Source: CAMCHP01 sp036835325 (GTDB taxonomy: Bacteria; Bacteroidota; Bacteroidia; Flavobacteriales_D; Sanyastnellaceae). From it: a DNA stretch of 64,000 bases. The stretch is from NCBI GenBank assembly GCA_036835325.1, contig DAITMF010000008.1, positions 16,074 to 80,073 of the forward strand. Direction: 5' to 3'. The notes under the pieces were generated by a model, which worked only from the letters and a program-made list of their open reading frames with translations, made no database searches and had not been told where the DNA came from. Shown piece by piece: positions 44,672 through 52,942 of this stretch; position 1 is the stretch's first letter, and every line of letters begins with the position of its first letter. Position numbers and translations under genes: made by a program.

Positions 44672-45751
44672 ATGAGCCAGTGGCCCAACAGGTTGTATCT
44701 TTCGTGCAATTCAGTTGGCGTGTTTAATTCAGATTACAAAGAGCAACTTAGAACCCTGACCCTCCGCAAGGCCTTTAACCTTGCGCGGCTGTATGCGTCA
44801 TTCCACCTGTCGAACCTGCTCAAGCGACCCATCGTTTGGGGAATGCCCTTCAGCATTTCGGTTGAACCCACCACGGCCTGCAATTTGGGCTGCCCTGAAT
44901 GTCCGTCAGGATTGAAAGCCTTCAGTCGGCCTACCGGAAAGCTCCAAACGAACACGCTCGAAACCATCCTCGATGAGTTGGCACCCAACTTGGGCAACCT
45001 CATTTTTTACTTTCAAGGAGAGCCCTACCTGCACCCGCAGTTTACTGATTTGGTAAAGATGGCGCACCAACGGCGCATTTATACGGTCACCTCCACCAAC
45101 GCGCACTTCCTTTCACCTGAAAACGCGCGCAAAACGGTCGAGAGTGGCTTGAGCCGACTCATCATCTCCATCGATGGCACAAGCCAAGATACCTATTCAA
45201 ACTACCGCATCAACGGCCAATTGGAGAAGGTCATCGACGGTGCAAAAAACATCGTCGCAGCGCGAAAAGCACTCAACTCCCGCACCCCGCATTTGATTTT
45301 CCAGTTCCTTGTGGTGCGGCAAAACGAGCATCAAATCGATGAGGTGTACCGCCTCGCCGATGAACTCGGTGTTGACGAAGTGCGCCTCAAAACCGCACAG
45401 GTGTACGATTACGAAAACGGCCATCCCCTCCTCCCCAAAAATCCAAAATACAGCCGCTACGCGCAGCAAGCCAACGGCAAGTGGGCCTTGAAAAACAAAC
45501 TGCTCAACCGCTGTTGGCGCATGTGGCAAGGCTGCGTGTTCACTTGGGATGGGAAAGTGGTGCCGTGTTGTTTCGACAAAGACGCCCGACACCAGCTCGG
45601 CAGCATCGCATCAAGCAGCTTCAAGGGCATCTGGCGCAGCAAAGCATACACGCAGTTTCGCGCATCCATCCTCACTTCGCGCAGCAGCATCGACATCTGT
45701 ACCAACTGCACCGAAGGCACCAAAGTGGTGGTCAGCGCAGCGGTTGATTGA
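44672..45751 (+). CDS. Radical SAM/SPASM-domain protein
   Basis: 359 residues. The radical SAM cluster motif CNLGCPEC (C70, C74, C77) is followed by typical strands (FYFQGEPYLHP, IYTVTSTNAHFL, IISIDGTSQDTY). A SPASM auxiliary-cluster region occupies the C-terminus, with cysteines in CWRMWQGC, VPCC and CTNC. SPASM proteins modify peptides or other substrates; no precursor-peptide gene is evident next to it. An N-terminal extension of about 60 residues precedes the cluster. The substrate is unknown; the family call is firm. Confidence 0.9.
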   Translation: MSQWPNRLYLSCNSVGVFNSDYKEQLRTLTLRKAFNLARLYASFHLSNLLKRPIVWGMPFSISVEPTTACNLGCPECPSGLKAFSRPTGKLQTNTLETILDELAPNLGNLIFYFQGEPYLHPQFTDLVKMAHQRRIYTVTSTNAHFLSPENARKTVESGLSRLIISIDGTSQDTYSNYRINGQLEKVIDGAKNIVAARKALNSRTPHLIFQFLVVRQNEHQIDEVYRLADELGVDEVRLKTAQVYDYENGHPLLPKNPKYSRYAQQANGKWALKNKLLNRCWRMWQGCVFTWDGKVVPCCFDKDARHQLGSIASSSFKGIWRSKAYTQFRASILTSRSSIDICTNCTEGTKVVVSAAVD

Positions 45752-45787
45752 TTTCACCGAAACCGCGTGGGGTTCACAGCAAGTGTG

Positions 45788-45795
45788 TACCTTTG
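45788..45795 (+). promoter_or_regulatory. -7 element directly before panD
   Basis: TACCTTTG is a full TAnnTTTG match. Four bases separate it from the panD ATG at 45800, implying a leaderless message. Confidence 0.5.
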
Positions 45796-45799
45796 CGCC

Positions 45800-46153
45800 A
45801 TGTTTCTGCAGGTCATGAAATCGAAGCTGCACCGCGTCACGGTTACGCAGGCAGACTTGAACTACATTGGGAGCATCACCATTGATGAAGCCCTCATGGA
45901 AGCCGCTGACTTCATTGAAGGCGAGCGGGTACAGGTCGTGAACCTGAACAATGGCGAGCGGCTCGAGACCTATGTCATCCGCGGTGAGCGCAATTCGGGC
46001 AACATCTGCTTGAACGGCCCTGCGGCACGCCGTGTGGCCGTTGGCGACGTGGTCATTGTGATTTCATACGCTTGGATGGATCGCGCAGAGGCCGAGGCCT
46101 ACTCGCCCCGCGTTGTTTTCCCAGATACCGCCACAAACAAACTCATCGCATAA
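45800..46153 (+). CDS. panD: Aspartate 1-decarboxylase precursor
   Basis: 117 residues. Makes beta-alanine for pantothenate and CoA. The self-cleavage site is Gly24-Ser25 in NYIGSITID, giving the pyruvoyl group on Ser25; the arrangement MxxQVMKSKLHRV...TQADLNY before it matches the normal start, which together with the promoter fixes the ATG at 45800 over an in-frame codon 33 bases upstream. GPAARR and DVVIVISYAWM are conserved in the alpha chain. First gene of a run with a flippase-like gene, rfaE2 and an SRAP gene. Confidence 0.97.
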   Translation: MFLQVMKSKLHRVTVTQADLNYIGSITIDEALMEAADFIEGERVQVVNLNNGERLETYVIRGERNSGNICLNGPAARRVAVGDVVIVISYAWMDRAEAEAYSPRVVFPDTATNKLIA

Positions 46154-46155
46154 AC

Positions 46156-47454
46156 GTGCTACGGAAACTTCGCCAAGTCATCACTTACACGGCGTTCCTG
46201 GCCATTGGCGTGTTTCTTTTTTATTTGGCTTCGCTGGATATCCTTCGGGGATCGCTCGCCGTTGAAAGCGAATCGGTTTTCTTCTCAGTAGGACGCGGTT
46301 TGGAAGACTGCGCCAACGATCAGCGCCAAATCAACATAGCGTCGGCATCTGCGCCCACACAAGGGCTCCGTTACACCATCACCCCCGCAAACGCGGGCGA
46401 CATCATCAGCGAAGGTATACTGGGCGACAAACCCCTGTCGCTCTGTCTGAACGAGGGCGACTATGCCTTCACCATTGCGGGCTACACCGAAGGTGTAGTG
46501 GTGCTTGAAGGCATTGACAAAACCGATATCCTCGCTGAAGACATGTCGAAGGCCAGCTGGCCGGGCATTTTACTGTCGGCCCTGATGGGCTACCTTGCCA
46601 TTGTGAGCCGCGGCCTGCGCTGGGAGCTCATGCTCGAACCCATGGGCTACAAGGTCAACCGCTGGCGATCAATTCACGCAGTGGCCTTCTCCTATTTCAC
46701 GAACTTCTTCATTCCGCGCGGCGGTGAACTCGCCCGTTGTGTGGCCTTTAACCAAACCGAAAAAGTGCCGGTTGACCGTCTCTTCGGCACCGTCATCAGC
46801 GAACGCGTGGTTGATTTGGTGCTGTTGATTGCAATCACCGGCCTGTCGTTCATCACCAACCTCGATGCCTTTGAAGCCATGTTTTCAGGTTCAGGCGTAG
46901 GCACCACCCAAACAGCCGAAGAGGCAGAATCAGGAATCGACTTCGTACATATCCTTGGTATTTTGGTGTTGGCAGGTGTTGCCGCATTGTTCATCTTGCG
47001 CCGAAGCACCATCTTACGCGGAGCGTACAACCGCTTGGTAAACTTTTTGAAAGGCGTTGGCGAAGGTTTACGCAGCGTGCTCAAAATGCGCCGCAAGGGT
47101 GCGTTCATCGCGCACACCCTGTTCATTTGGACGATGTACTACTTCTCGACGTGGATCATCTTCAAAAGCATTGAAGGCACCAGCGCCATTCCGATGCACC
47201 AATCGCTCTTTATCATGGTGGCCGGTGGGTTTGGGATGGTGATTCCTGCTCCGGGTGGCATTGGCTCTTACCACTGGATGGTAAAGCTGGCCTTCTTGGC
47301 GCTGGGATTATCGGGCACGCTGGCCTTCGCTGCTGCAAACGTCATGTGGCTGACCCAAAACATTATGATTATCGCTACCGGCGGCATCGGTTACCTCGTA
47401 TTGATGGCGTACCGTATTCGCGCAAATCGCAGTACCTTAGACGGTAATGGCTGA
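46156..47454 (+). CDS. Lysylphosphatidylglycerol synthase-like/UPF0104 membrane protein
   Basis: 432 residues from a GTG two bases after panD; longer in-frame starts lie within panD. A first membrane helix (about 7-24) is followed by an unusual soluble insert of about 100 residues (SVGRGLEDCAND to EDMSKAS), then seven or so helices with family motifs RGLRWELMLEPMGY, FIPRGGELARC, SERVVDLVLLI and PAPGGIGSYHW. The family includes flippases and the membrane part of MprF; in Bacteroidota this copy is usually next to panD and its substrate is unknown. Overlaps rfaE2 by eight bases. Confidence 0.88.
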   Translation: MLRKLRQVITYTAFLAIGVFLFYLASLDILRGSLAVESESVFFSVGRGLEDCANDQRQINIASASAPTQGLRYTITPANAGDIISEGILGDKPLSLCLNEGDYAFTIAGYTEGVVVLEGIDKTDILAEDMSKASWPGILLSALMGYLAIVSRGLRWELMLEPMGYKVNRWRSIHAVAFSYFTNFFIPRGGELARCVAFNQTEKVPVDRLFGTVISERVVDLVLLIAITGLSFITNLDAFEAMFSGSGVGTTQTAEEAESGIDFVHILGILVLAGVAALFILRRSTILRGAYNRLVNFLKGVGEGLRSVLKMRRKGAFIAHTLFIWTMYYFSTWIIFKSIEGTSAIPMHQSLFIMVAGGFGMVIPAPGGIGSYHWMVKLAFLALGLSGTLAFAAANVMWLTQNIMIIATGGIGYLVLMAYRIRANRSTLDGNG

Positions 47455-47941
47455 TCTGTATTCGCTTTCATCTGTCACCGATTTTGTTCTCGATTGCCGC
47501 TCGCGCGGATTGCGTGTGGTGTTCACCAACGGCGTGTTTGACATTTTGCACGTGGGCCATGTGACCTACTTGGAAGCAACGCGTCAACTTGGCGATGTCT
47601 TGGTGGTTGGCATGAACGACGATGCCAGCGTGCGCCGCTTGGGAAAAGGGCCTGAACGGCCCATCAACCCACAACAAGCGCGCGCCAAAGTACTGTCGGC
47701 CCTGCGCTGCGTTGATGCCGTGGTGCTGTTTGGTGATGATACCCCCTATACTCTCATCGCGGCCCTGCAACCTGATGTGCTGGTTAAAGGAGGTGACTAC
47801 GACCCCGAGGTAACTGATTCGGCTGATAAGCGCTACATGGTAGGCAGCGACATTGTGCGCAGCCATGGCGGAACTGTGGCCGTTATTCCGCTTGTCGATG
47901 GCTTTTCAACTACCGCCATTTTAGCCAAGGGAGGACGCTAG
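47447..47941 (+). CDS. rfaE2: D-glycero-beta-D-manno-heptose 1-phosphate adenylyltransferase
   Basis: 164 residues, a stand-alone nucleotidyltransferase that makes ADP-heptose for LPS or related glycans (the C-terminal half of E. coli HldE). The cytidylyltransferase fold is clear: FTNGVFDILHVGHVTYL with the catalytic H35-V-G-H38, then GMNDDASVRRLKG-like GMNDDASVRRLG, and the substrate-side block PDVLVKGGDY. The start lies inside the preceding gene, so the two are probably translationally coupled. LPS heptose genes elsewhere in the genome would be expected. Confidence 0.95.
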   Translation: MADLYSLSSVTDFVLDCRSRGLRVVFTNGVFDILHVGHVTYLEATRQLGDVLVVGMNDDASVRRLGKGPERPINPQQARAKVLSALRCVDAVVLFGDDTPYTLIAALQPDVLVKGGDYDPEVTDSADKRYMVGSDIVRSHGGTVAVIPLVDGFSTTAILAKGGR

Positions 47942-47942
47942 C

Positions 47943-48728
47943 ATGTGCGGCCGTTACGTCACCGTCTCCACCGTTCAAACCATCGAAAAGCGCTTTGGGG
48001 TGCGTGCGACTGACCCGTCAAAGCACCTCCCCAACACCAATGTCTCGCCCGGAGAACAAGCACCTGTAATCGCCTCCAATAAGCCCGGAGAACTACAGCA
48101 CTTCACCTTCGGCCTAACGCCTTCGTGGGCGAAAAAGGCCATGTACCTCATCAATGCCCGCTCCGAAGGCGACCACAACAAAGAAAACGACCCCGCTTAT
48201 ACGGGCGCGCGGGGCATCATCACGAAGCCATCGTTTCGCAAGCCCATCCGCAGTCAGCGCTGCCTCGTAATCGCCGATGCCTTCATCGAAGGCCCGGAGA
48301 AGGAGAAACTGAACAAACCCTACTGTGTGTACCTGCGCAACAAAGAGCGGCCCTTTGCCATGGCCGGCATCTGGGATGAATGGCTCCACCCCGAAACCGG
48401 CGAAATAATTCATTCGTTTTCCATCGTGACCACGGTAGCGAACGCGGTGCTTCAAGCCATCGGTCACCACCGTTCTCCGGTAATCTTGACACGTGAAAAC
48501 GAGCGCGATTGGTTAAACCCCGAACTGCCCTTGGCCGAAGTTACGGCCATGCTCAACCCGTTCGATGCTGAAAAAATGAATGCGTATCCGATTGGGGCTG
48601 AGATCAAAAGCGCCCGCAACAAAGGCCTTTCGCTGCTTGACCCCATTGGCGAGCGCATCTTCCCTGAAGCAGACATCCATCTGAAGCAAGAAACGCGCTT
48701 GCAGGGCATGGGCCGCCGGAAGTGGTAA
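47943..48728 (+). CDS. SRAP (YedK/HMCES-type) DNA-protein crosslink protein
   Basis: 261 residues. SRAP proteins form a stable thiazolidine crosslink with abasic sites in single-stranded DNA through Cys2, which is present (MCGRYVT). Other conserved residues seen: N71 in NARSE, the glutamate in IADAFIEGP, and the histidine in AIGHHRSPVIL. Length is normal for the full-length family. It starts one base after rfaE2, so it ends the panD operon. An intact, probably active copy. Confidence 0.95.
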   Translation: MCGRYVTVSTVQTIEKRFGVRATDPSKHLPNTNVSPGEQAPVIASNKPGELQHFTFGLTPSWAKKAMYLINARSEGDHNKENDPAYTGARGIITKPSFRKPIRSQRCLVIADAFIEGPEKEKLNKPYCVYLRNKERPFAMAGIWDEWLHPETGEIIHSFSIVTTVANAVLQAIGHHRSPVILTRENERDWLNPELPLAEVTAMLNPFDAEKMNAYPIGAEIKSARNKGLSLLDPIGERIFPEADIHLKQETRLQGMGRRKW

Positions 48729-48812
48729 CACTTTTTTCCGTTTGATTTTTTTGTTGGGTATTTTTTGGGTAGATGTGTACCTGCGCCCTCCGCTCCACGT
48801 CCATCCGAAAAA

Positions 48813-48844
48813 AACAAAAAAGGCCACCCCTTAAGATGGCCTTT
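48813..48844 (-). terminator. Rho-independent terminator of the first tandem cargo gene
   Basis: On the minus strand the stem AAAGGCCA / TGGCCTTT with a long loop is followed by TTTTTGTTTTTTT. It ends the transcript of the 620-residue cargo gene, 20 bases after its stop. A GGATGGACG motif copy (48799-48807) overlaps its outer edge. Confidence 0.85.
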
Positions 48845-48864
48845 GATGGTATTGGACGGATGGA

Positions 48865-50727
48865 TTACTCCACGATCATTTTGCGGGTAGCACGCTCACC
48901 GTTCACGTTGATGGTGTAGGTGTACATGCCGGGAGCAAATGCGCTCACGTTGAGGTCAAACTGCTGCGGACCGGCTGGGAGCATGCCCATATCGTTCGCG
49001 AACACGCGCTTGCCGGTAATGTCCATCACTTCGAAGCTCACTTTCGCAGCTTGCTCGAGGGTGTAGGCGATGCGTGTGCTTTCGGCAGAAGGGTTCGGGA
49101 TGTTCTGGAACAAGGTAAACGCCTGGTTGGCATTGAGTTCAGAAACGCTCACGCTGGTTTGCGCGTTTGGATCGAGGTTAAAGCGCACCATACCTGCAGA
49201 GTTGGTGAAGTACCAATCGAAGCCGGCATCACCGAAGTCACCGAACACGAAGCAGGTTTGGTCAGGCACATCTTGGCTTACGCCGACGCGTACGCTTTCG
49301 CCGCCGAAAGAGCCAATTGATGCTCCATAGAAGAAATCTGCTTCTGCATCGAATGGGTCTTCAAGACGGAGGGTTGCCCAAACGAGGTTTGGAGAAGCCG
49401 GGTTGTTGATAATGGCAGGGTGCAGTGCGAGCTCTTCAGAGTTGGCGATAATGTCGAGGTTTCCGTCGAGGACGTAGCCTTGCACTTCTGCACCGTTAAT
49501 ACCTGCGGTGAAAACAACATCGATGGCATAAACGGTGGCCGTGTTGAAGAACTGGAAGCCGTTTGCAAACTGGAACTCGCCGGTGTAGTCAGCAGCTGGG
49601 AATTGGCCTGTGAGCACGTTGTTGTCGCGGGCGAAGTCGAATTCAGAAACCGAGAAGCTACGCGTAGCGCTGTTGTCGTCAGGATAGTCATCATCAACTC
49701 CGTCAAGTGTAACGGTCATGTCAACCGTGTAATCACCGATGGTCGCCGGAATGCTGTATGCAAGTGTGCGAACGGTATCGCTAGCGCCTGCAATGATGTT
49801 GGTTGGGACGAGGGTAGCCGTAACGTCTTCGCCGTTCACTTGCACACCGAGGGTGAGGCCCACTTGGTCAGCGGCACCGCTATTGCGCGCAAGAACTGCC
49901 ATATCGACGTCGGTAACGAGTGACTGCGGCCAGATGCCGAACTCGAAGATGCCGGTGGTTTCGTAGTCGGTGTATGACGCGTAGGCTTGAATAGCCATAT
50001 CGTTGTCGAAGCCTTCAACGATGCGAATGTTGTCAACGTACCATCCGTACATGATGTAGTTCAATGCAGGGCCGTTTTGCGCACCGTCCCAAAACAGGCG
50101 CACCTGTACGTTTGAGGGGTCAGCTGCGATGGCGCTCACGATGTTGTAGCGACGGGTCATTGGTTTTGGGTACTGTGCACCACCGCCCACAGTAAGCGGA
50201 GTAATGTCGAAGTTGTCACCCACGGTGACCCAGGTTTGACCACCATCGGTAGAGATTTGAACGGCTTGTGTTTCAATAAAACGCGCACCGAACTGTTCGA
50301 ATTCGAGGTGTGGTGCAAGAACACCGGTTAGGTCGATGCTTCCGTTGTAGGTTAGCCAGTATGCAGATTCAAGTGGGTTTGGAGCTGTTGGTGGGGGTGT
50401 TCCATTGCGCATGCGTGCGAAGTTACCGGAGGTACCCATGTCTTGGTTGGTAAAGAACCAGCTGTTGGTTTGTGTACCAATTGACCAGCCGCTTTCGGTT
50501 GGAGCAGTTGACGTAGAAGCCGTCCATAGAGTCGGGTCTTCGAATTGGTCAATCCATACGGTATCGCCACCGGCGCGGTAGGCGGGTTGTTCCACTACGC
50601 GGGTTACTGAAGAAGGGTCAGTAGCCAACGCAGCAGGCACGATGCGGGTCGCACGAGGAGCCGTTTGCTGAGCCATAGCAGTAGACGCCAACAGCACAGT
50701 TCCGGCGAGGAGGTAAATAGTTCTCAT
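48865..50727 (-). CDS. T9SS type A cargo protein, tandem paralogue 1
   Basis: 620 residues; signal peptide ends AMAQ (about 20). An N-terminal beta-sandwich (about 60-245) with YGWYVDNIRIVEGF resembles the choice-of-anchor/cleaved adhesin fold, followed by a CARDB-like region (GLTLGVQVNGEDVTATLVPTN) and a conserved strand-rich part. The tail (LFQNIPNPSAESTRIAYTL, VMDITGKRV, ATRKMIVE) is a type A sorting domain. The neighbour at 50920-52836 is a clear paralogue. I start at the ATG giving MRTIYLL; one nine bases upstream is also possible. It has its own terminator. Confidence 0.87.
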   Translation of the reverse strand: MRTIYLLAGTVLLASTAMAQQTAPRATRIVPAALATDPSSVTRVVEQPAYRAGGDTVWIDQFEDPTLWTASTSTAPTESGWSIGTQTNSWFFTNQDMGTSGNFARMRNGTPPPTAPNPLESAYWLTYNGSIDLTGVLAPHLEFEQFGARFIETQAVQISTDGGQTWVTVGDNFDITPLTVGGGAQYPKPMTRRYNIVSAIAADPSNVQVRLFWDGAQNGPALNYIMYGWYVDNIRIVEGFDNDMAIQAYASYTDYETTGIFEFGIWPQSLVTDVDMAVLARNSGAADQVGLTLGVQVNGEDVTATLVPTNIIAGASDTVRTLAYSIPATIGDYTVDMTVTLDGVDDDYPDDNSATRSFSVSEFDFARDNNVLTGQFPAADYTGEFQFANGFQFFNTATVYAIDVVFTAGINGAEVQGYVLDGNLDIIANSEELALHPAIINNPASPNLVWATLRLEDPFDAEADFFYGASIGSFGGESVRVGVSQDVPDQTCFVFGDFGDAGFDWYFTNSAGMVRFNLDPNAQTSVSVSELNANQAFTLFQNIPNPSAESTRIAYTLEQAAKVSFEVMDITGKRVFANDMGMLPAGPQQFDLNVSAFAPGMYTYTINVNGERATRKMIVE

Positions 50728-50867
50728 AAATTGCATTTATTCAGTCTGTGAAAATACAGCAAAGAAATCAGATATCAACCACCAAAATCATCGTTAAATT
50801 GAATAGTTAAGGTGCTTTGGCTGACCCATCGCGTGAGTCATATTTCATTGGCCTCACCGGGCATAAA

Positions 50868-50899
50868 CAAAAAAAGGGCTGCCCGCTTGGGCAGCCCTT
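50868..50899 (-). terminator. Rho-independent terminator of the second tandem cargo gene
   Basis: The perfect 9-bp stem GGGCTGCCC / GGGCAGCCC with loop GCTT is followed, on the minus strand, by a T-rich tract. It ends the cargo gene that starts near 52836. Confidence 0.92.
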
Positions 50900-50919
50900 C
50901 GTTTCGACTAAGCCGAGGC

Positions 50920-52836
50920 TTAGTGTACGATCATTTTACGGGTAGCACGCTCAGCACCAACGTTGAGGGTGTAAGTGTACATACCTGGAGCGAGGTCAGC
51001 AATGTTCAAGTTGAACTGGTGCTCACCTGCAGGTTGCATGCCGAGGTCTTGCGCCTGAACACGCTTACCGGTGATGTCCATTACTTCAAAGCTAACGCGC
51101 TCGTTCTGGCCGAGTTCGTAGCGGATGAGTGTAGTGCCGGTAGCAGGGTTAGGCATGTTTTGGAACAAAGTGAAGTTCTGACCTACAGCTACTTCTTCAA
51201 CCGAAGTCACCGCATTTGGATCAAGGTTGAAACGCAGCATGAAGGTGGTTGTGGTGAAGTACCAGTCGAAAACGGCATCAGCGCCGAAGTTACCTTGAAC
51301 GAAGCAGGTTTGAGCAGGCGCAATCTGAGCACGTGCAACACGAACGTTCTGACCACCGAAAGACTGAACCGATGCAAGGGCGAATGTCCCTGCTGCAATG
51401 GTGAAAGGATCGTCCAATGTGATGGTTGTCCAGTTCAAATCACCGGCACCTGGATTGGTGTTGATGCTTGCTGCGTTGAGTTGGAATTCAGAAGAGCTCG
51501 CGATGATGTCAAGGTTGCCATCAAGGACGTGCACCTGAACTTCAGCGCCGATGTCTCCTGAAGTGAACGCCACGTCAACCGCGTACACAGTTGACTCTTC
51601 GAAGAACTGGTAACCGTTGGCCGAAGAGAACTCAGTGGTGTAGGTCATCGCTGGGAATGAGCTGGTGAATGTGCCATTGTCACGAGCAAACAAGAACTCG
51701 TCAACTTGGAAGCTGGTAGAGGCCACGTTGTCGCCGGGATTTTCGTCTTCAGCGTCGAAATCGATGGTCATATCAACGGTGTAAGTACCTTCAACAGCAG
51801 GAATTACGTAACCATTCGCACGTACAGTGTCAGCTTCTTGGTAACCCAAGGTGATTGGAGTCGATGTAGTACCGGCTCCTGACCCGTTCACTTCAACGTT
51901 AAGAACGATGTTCTCTGCGTCAAACTGGCCCAAGTTGCGCACACGAGCACCCATCTGGATCTCACCTACTTGGTCGTATGGCCAAATGCCGTACTCGTAA
52001 GTATCGGTGGTGCTGTAGTCGGTGTACGATACATAGTTGTCAACGGCAACGTCGTTCTCAGGGGTTTCGAAGAGCTCAACGTCGTCAACCATCCAAGCGT
52101 AACCCCACGTACCTTTCCAACGGAAACGCACATAAACGGTCTCTTGACCACCTGCAACAGGTGTGATGTCAAATGATAGAGTGGTTGGGTTGCCTACAGG
52201 GTCTTGTGTGCCCATGTTTGGCCAGCACTCGAAGCGGGCTTGAACGGGACCGTTACCGTAATCTACGAAACCTTCTGAAACTTCGAAAGAGTTAGGTGAT
52301 GGCCAAGTGGTGCCGTCGCGAGAAACCTCAACGAGGCAGTACTCGTTACCGTCGTCGTTGCCACCGTCCCACATGCGGTATTGGTTCTGGAAACGAATCG
52401 ATACGAATGAGAAATCGGCGCAGTTGATGGGGTTTGCGTTTTGGAACCAGCAGTTCTCAATACCTGTGCCACCTTCTTCACCTCCGTAAAGGTCAGAGTC
52501 AACCATCATAAAGCCGTTTGAAGCGGTGGTTGAGTTGATTGGGTCAATCAGCGCACCACCTGAAGGAGCCAAACCGGTGCCGCACTCAAAGTTCAAATCT
52601 TGCTCGTACTGAGTGAAACCGGCAGCGAAAGCGTTGCTGATTTCCCATTCCGAGCAATCTGAAAAGTCGCTGGTCCAAATGGTTACGCGCTCACCTACGT
52701 TCTGAGCAGCAGGTTCAGCGTTCTGTGTGCGGCGAAGAACCGCGTCGCGTGATGCAGCAGCTGGCTGAGCTACAAACTGAGCTGTAGCGCTACCGGCAAC
52801 CAACACGCCAAAGAAAAACATGTAGATCTTCTTCAT
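50920..52836 (-). CDS. T9SS type A cargo protein, tandem paralogue 2
   Basis: 638 residues from the ATG giving MKKIYMFFFG, with signal peptide to ATAQ; the longer in-frame start has no signal. The middle contains the WMVDDVELFET block of a choice-of-anchor-type beta-sandwich, then CARDB-like repeats (AENIVLNVEVNG, GTYTVDMTIDFD). Its last 70 residues (LFQNMPNPATGTTLIRYEL, VMDITGKRV, ATRKMIVH) differ little from paralogue 1. It is expressed from a well-formed promoter and stopped by a strong terminator, suggesting independent and possibly abundant expression. Confidence 0.88.
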   Translation of the reverse strand: MKKIYMFFFGVLVAGSATAQFVAQPAAASRDAVLRRTQNAEPAAQNVGERVTIWTSDFSDCSEWEISNAFAAGFTQYEQDLNFECGTGLAPSGGALIDPINSTTASNGFMMVDSDLYGGEEGGTGIENCWFQNANPINCADFSFVSIRFQNQYRMWDGGNDDGNEYCLVEVSRDGTTWPSPNSFEVSEGFVDYGNGPVQARFECWPNMGTQDPVGNPTTLSFDITPVAGGQETVYVRFRWKGTWGYAWMVDDVELFETPENDVAVDNYVSYTDYSTTDTYEYGIWPYDQVGEIQMGARVRNLGQFDAENIVLNVEVNGSGAGTTSTPITLGYQEADTVRANGYVIPAVEGTYTVDMTIDFDAEDENPGDNVASTSFQVDEFLFARDNGTFTSSFPAMTYTTEFSSANGYQFFEESTVYAVDVAFTSGDIGAEVQVHVLDGNLDIIASSSEFQLNAASINTNPGAGDLNWTTITLDDPFTIAAGTFALASVQSFGGQNVRVARAQIAPAQTCFVQGNFGADAVFDWYFTTTTFMLRFNLDPNAVTSVEEVAVGQNFTLFQNMPNPATGTTLIRYELGQNERVSFEVMDITGKRVQAQDLGMQPAGEHQFNLNIADLAPGMYTYTLNVGAERATRKMIVH

Positions 52837-52880
52837 AGTCGATGTGTTAAATATTCGTGAATTGAATGAATCAAGCGGTG

Positions 52881-52914
52881 CAAATATAGCAATCTTGTTT
52901 AAGTACCTCCCAAA
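52881..52914 (-). promoter_or_regulatory. Full -33/-7 promoter of tandem cargo paralogue 2
   Basis: On the minus strand TTTG (52911-52914), a 22-base spacer, and TATATTTG (52881-52888) give the complete Bacteroidota promoter. The -7 lies 44 bases before the start. This is the best-formed promoter I see in the window. Confidence 0.7.
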
Positions 52915-52942
52915 CAAGATTTACCCCAATCTTGGTCGCACA

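Noticed and set aside
44672..45751. Radical SAM/SPASM protein as part of a ribosomally made peptide (RiPP) cluster
   Set aside because: No small precursor-like ORF, peptidase or exporter of the expected kind lies beside it; the neighbours are a cargo protein and panD.
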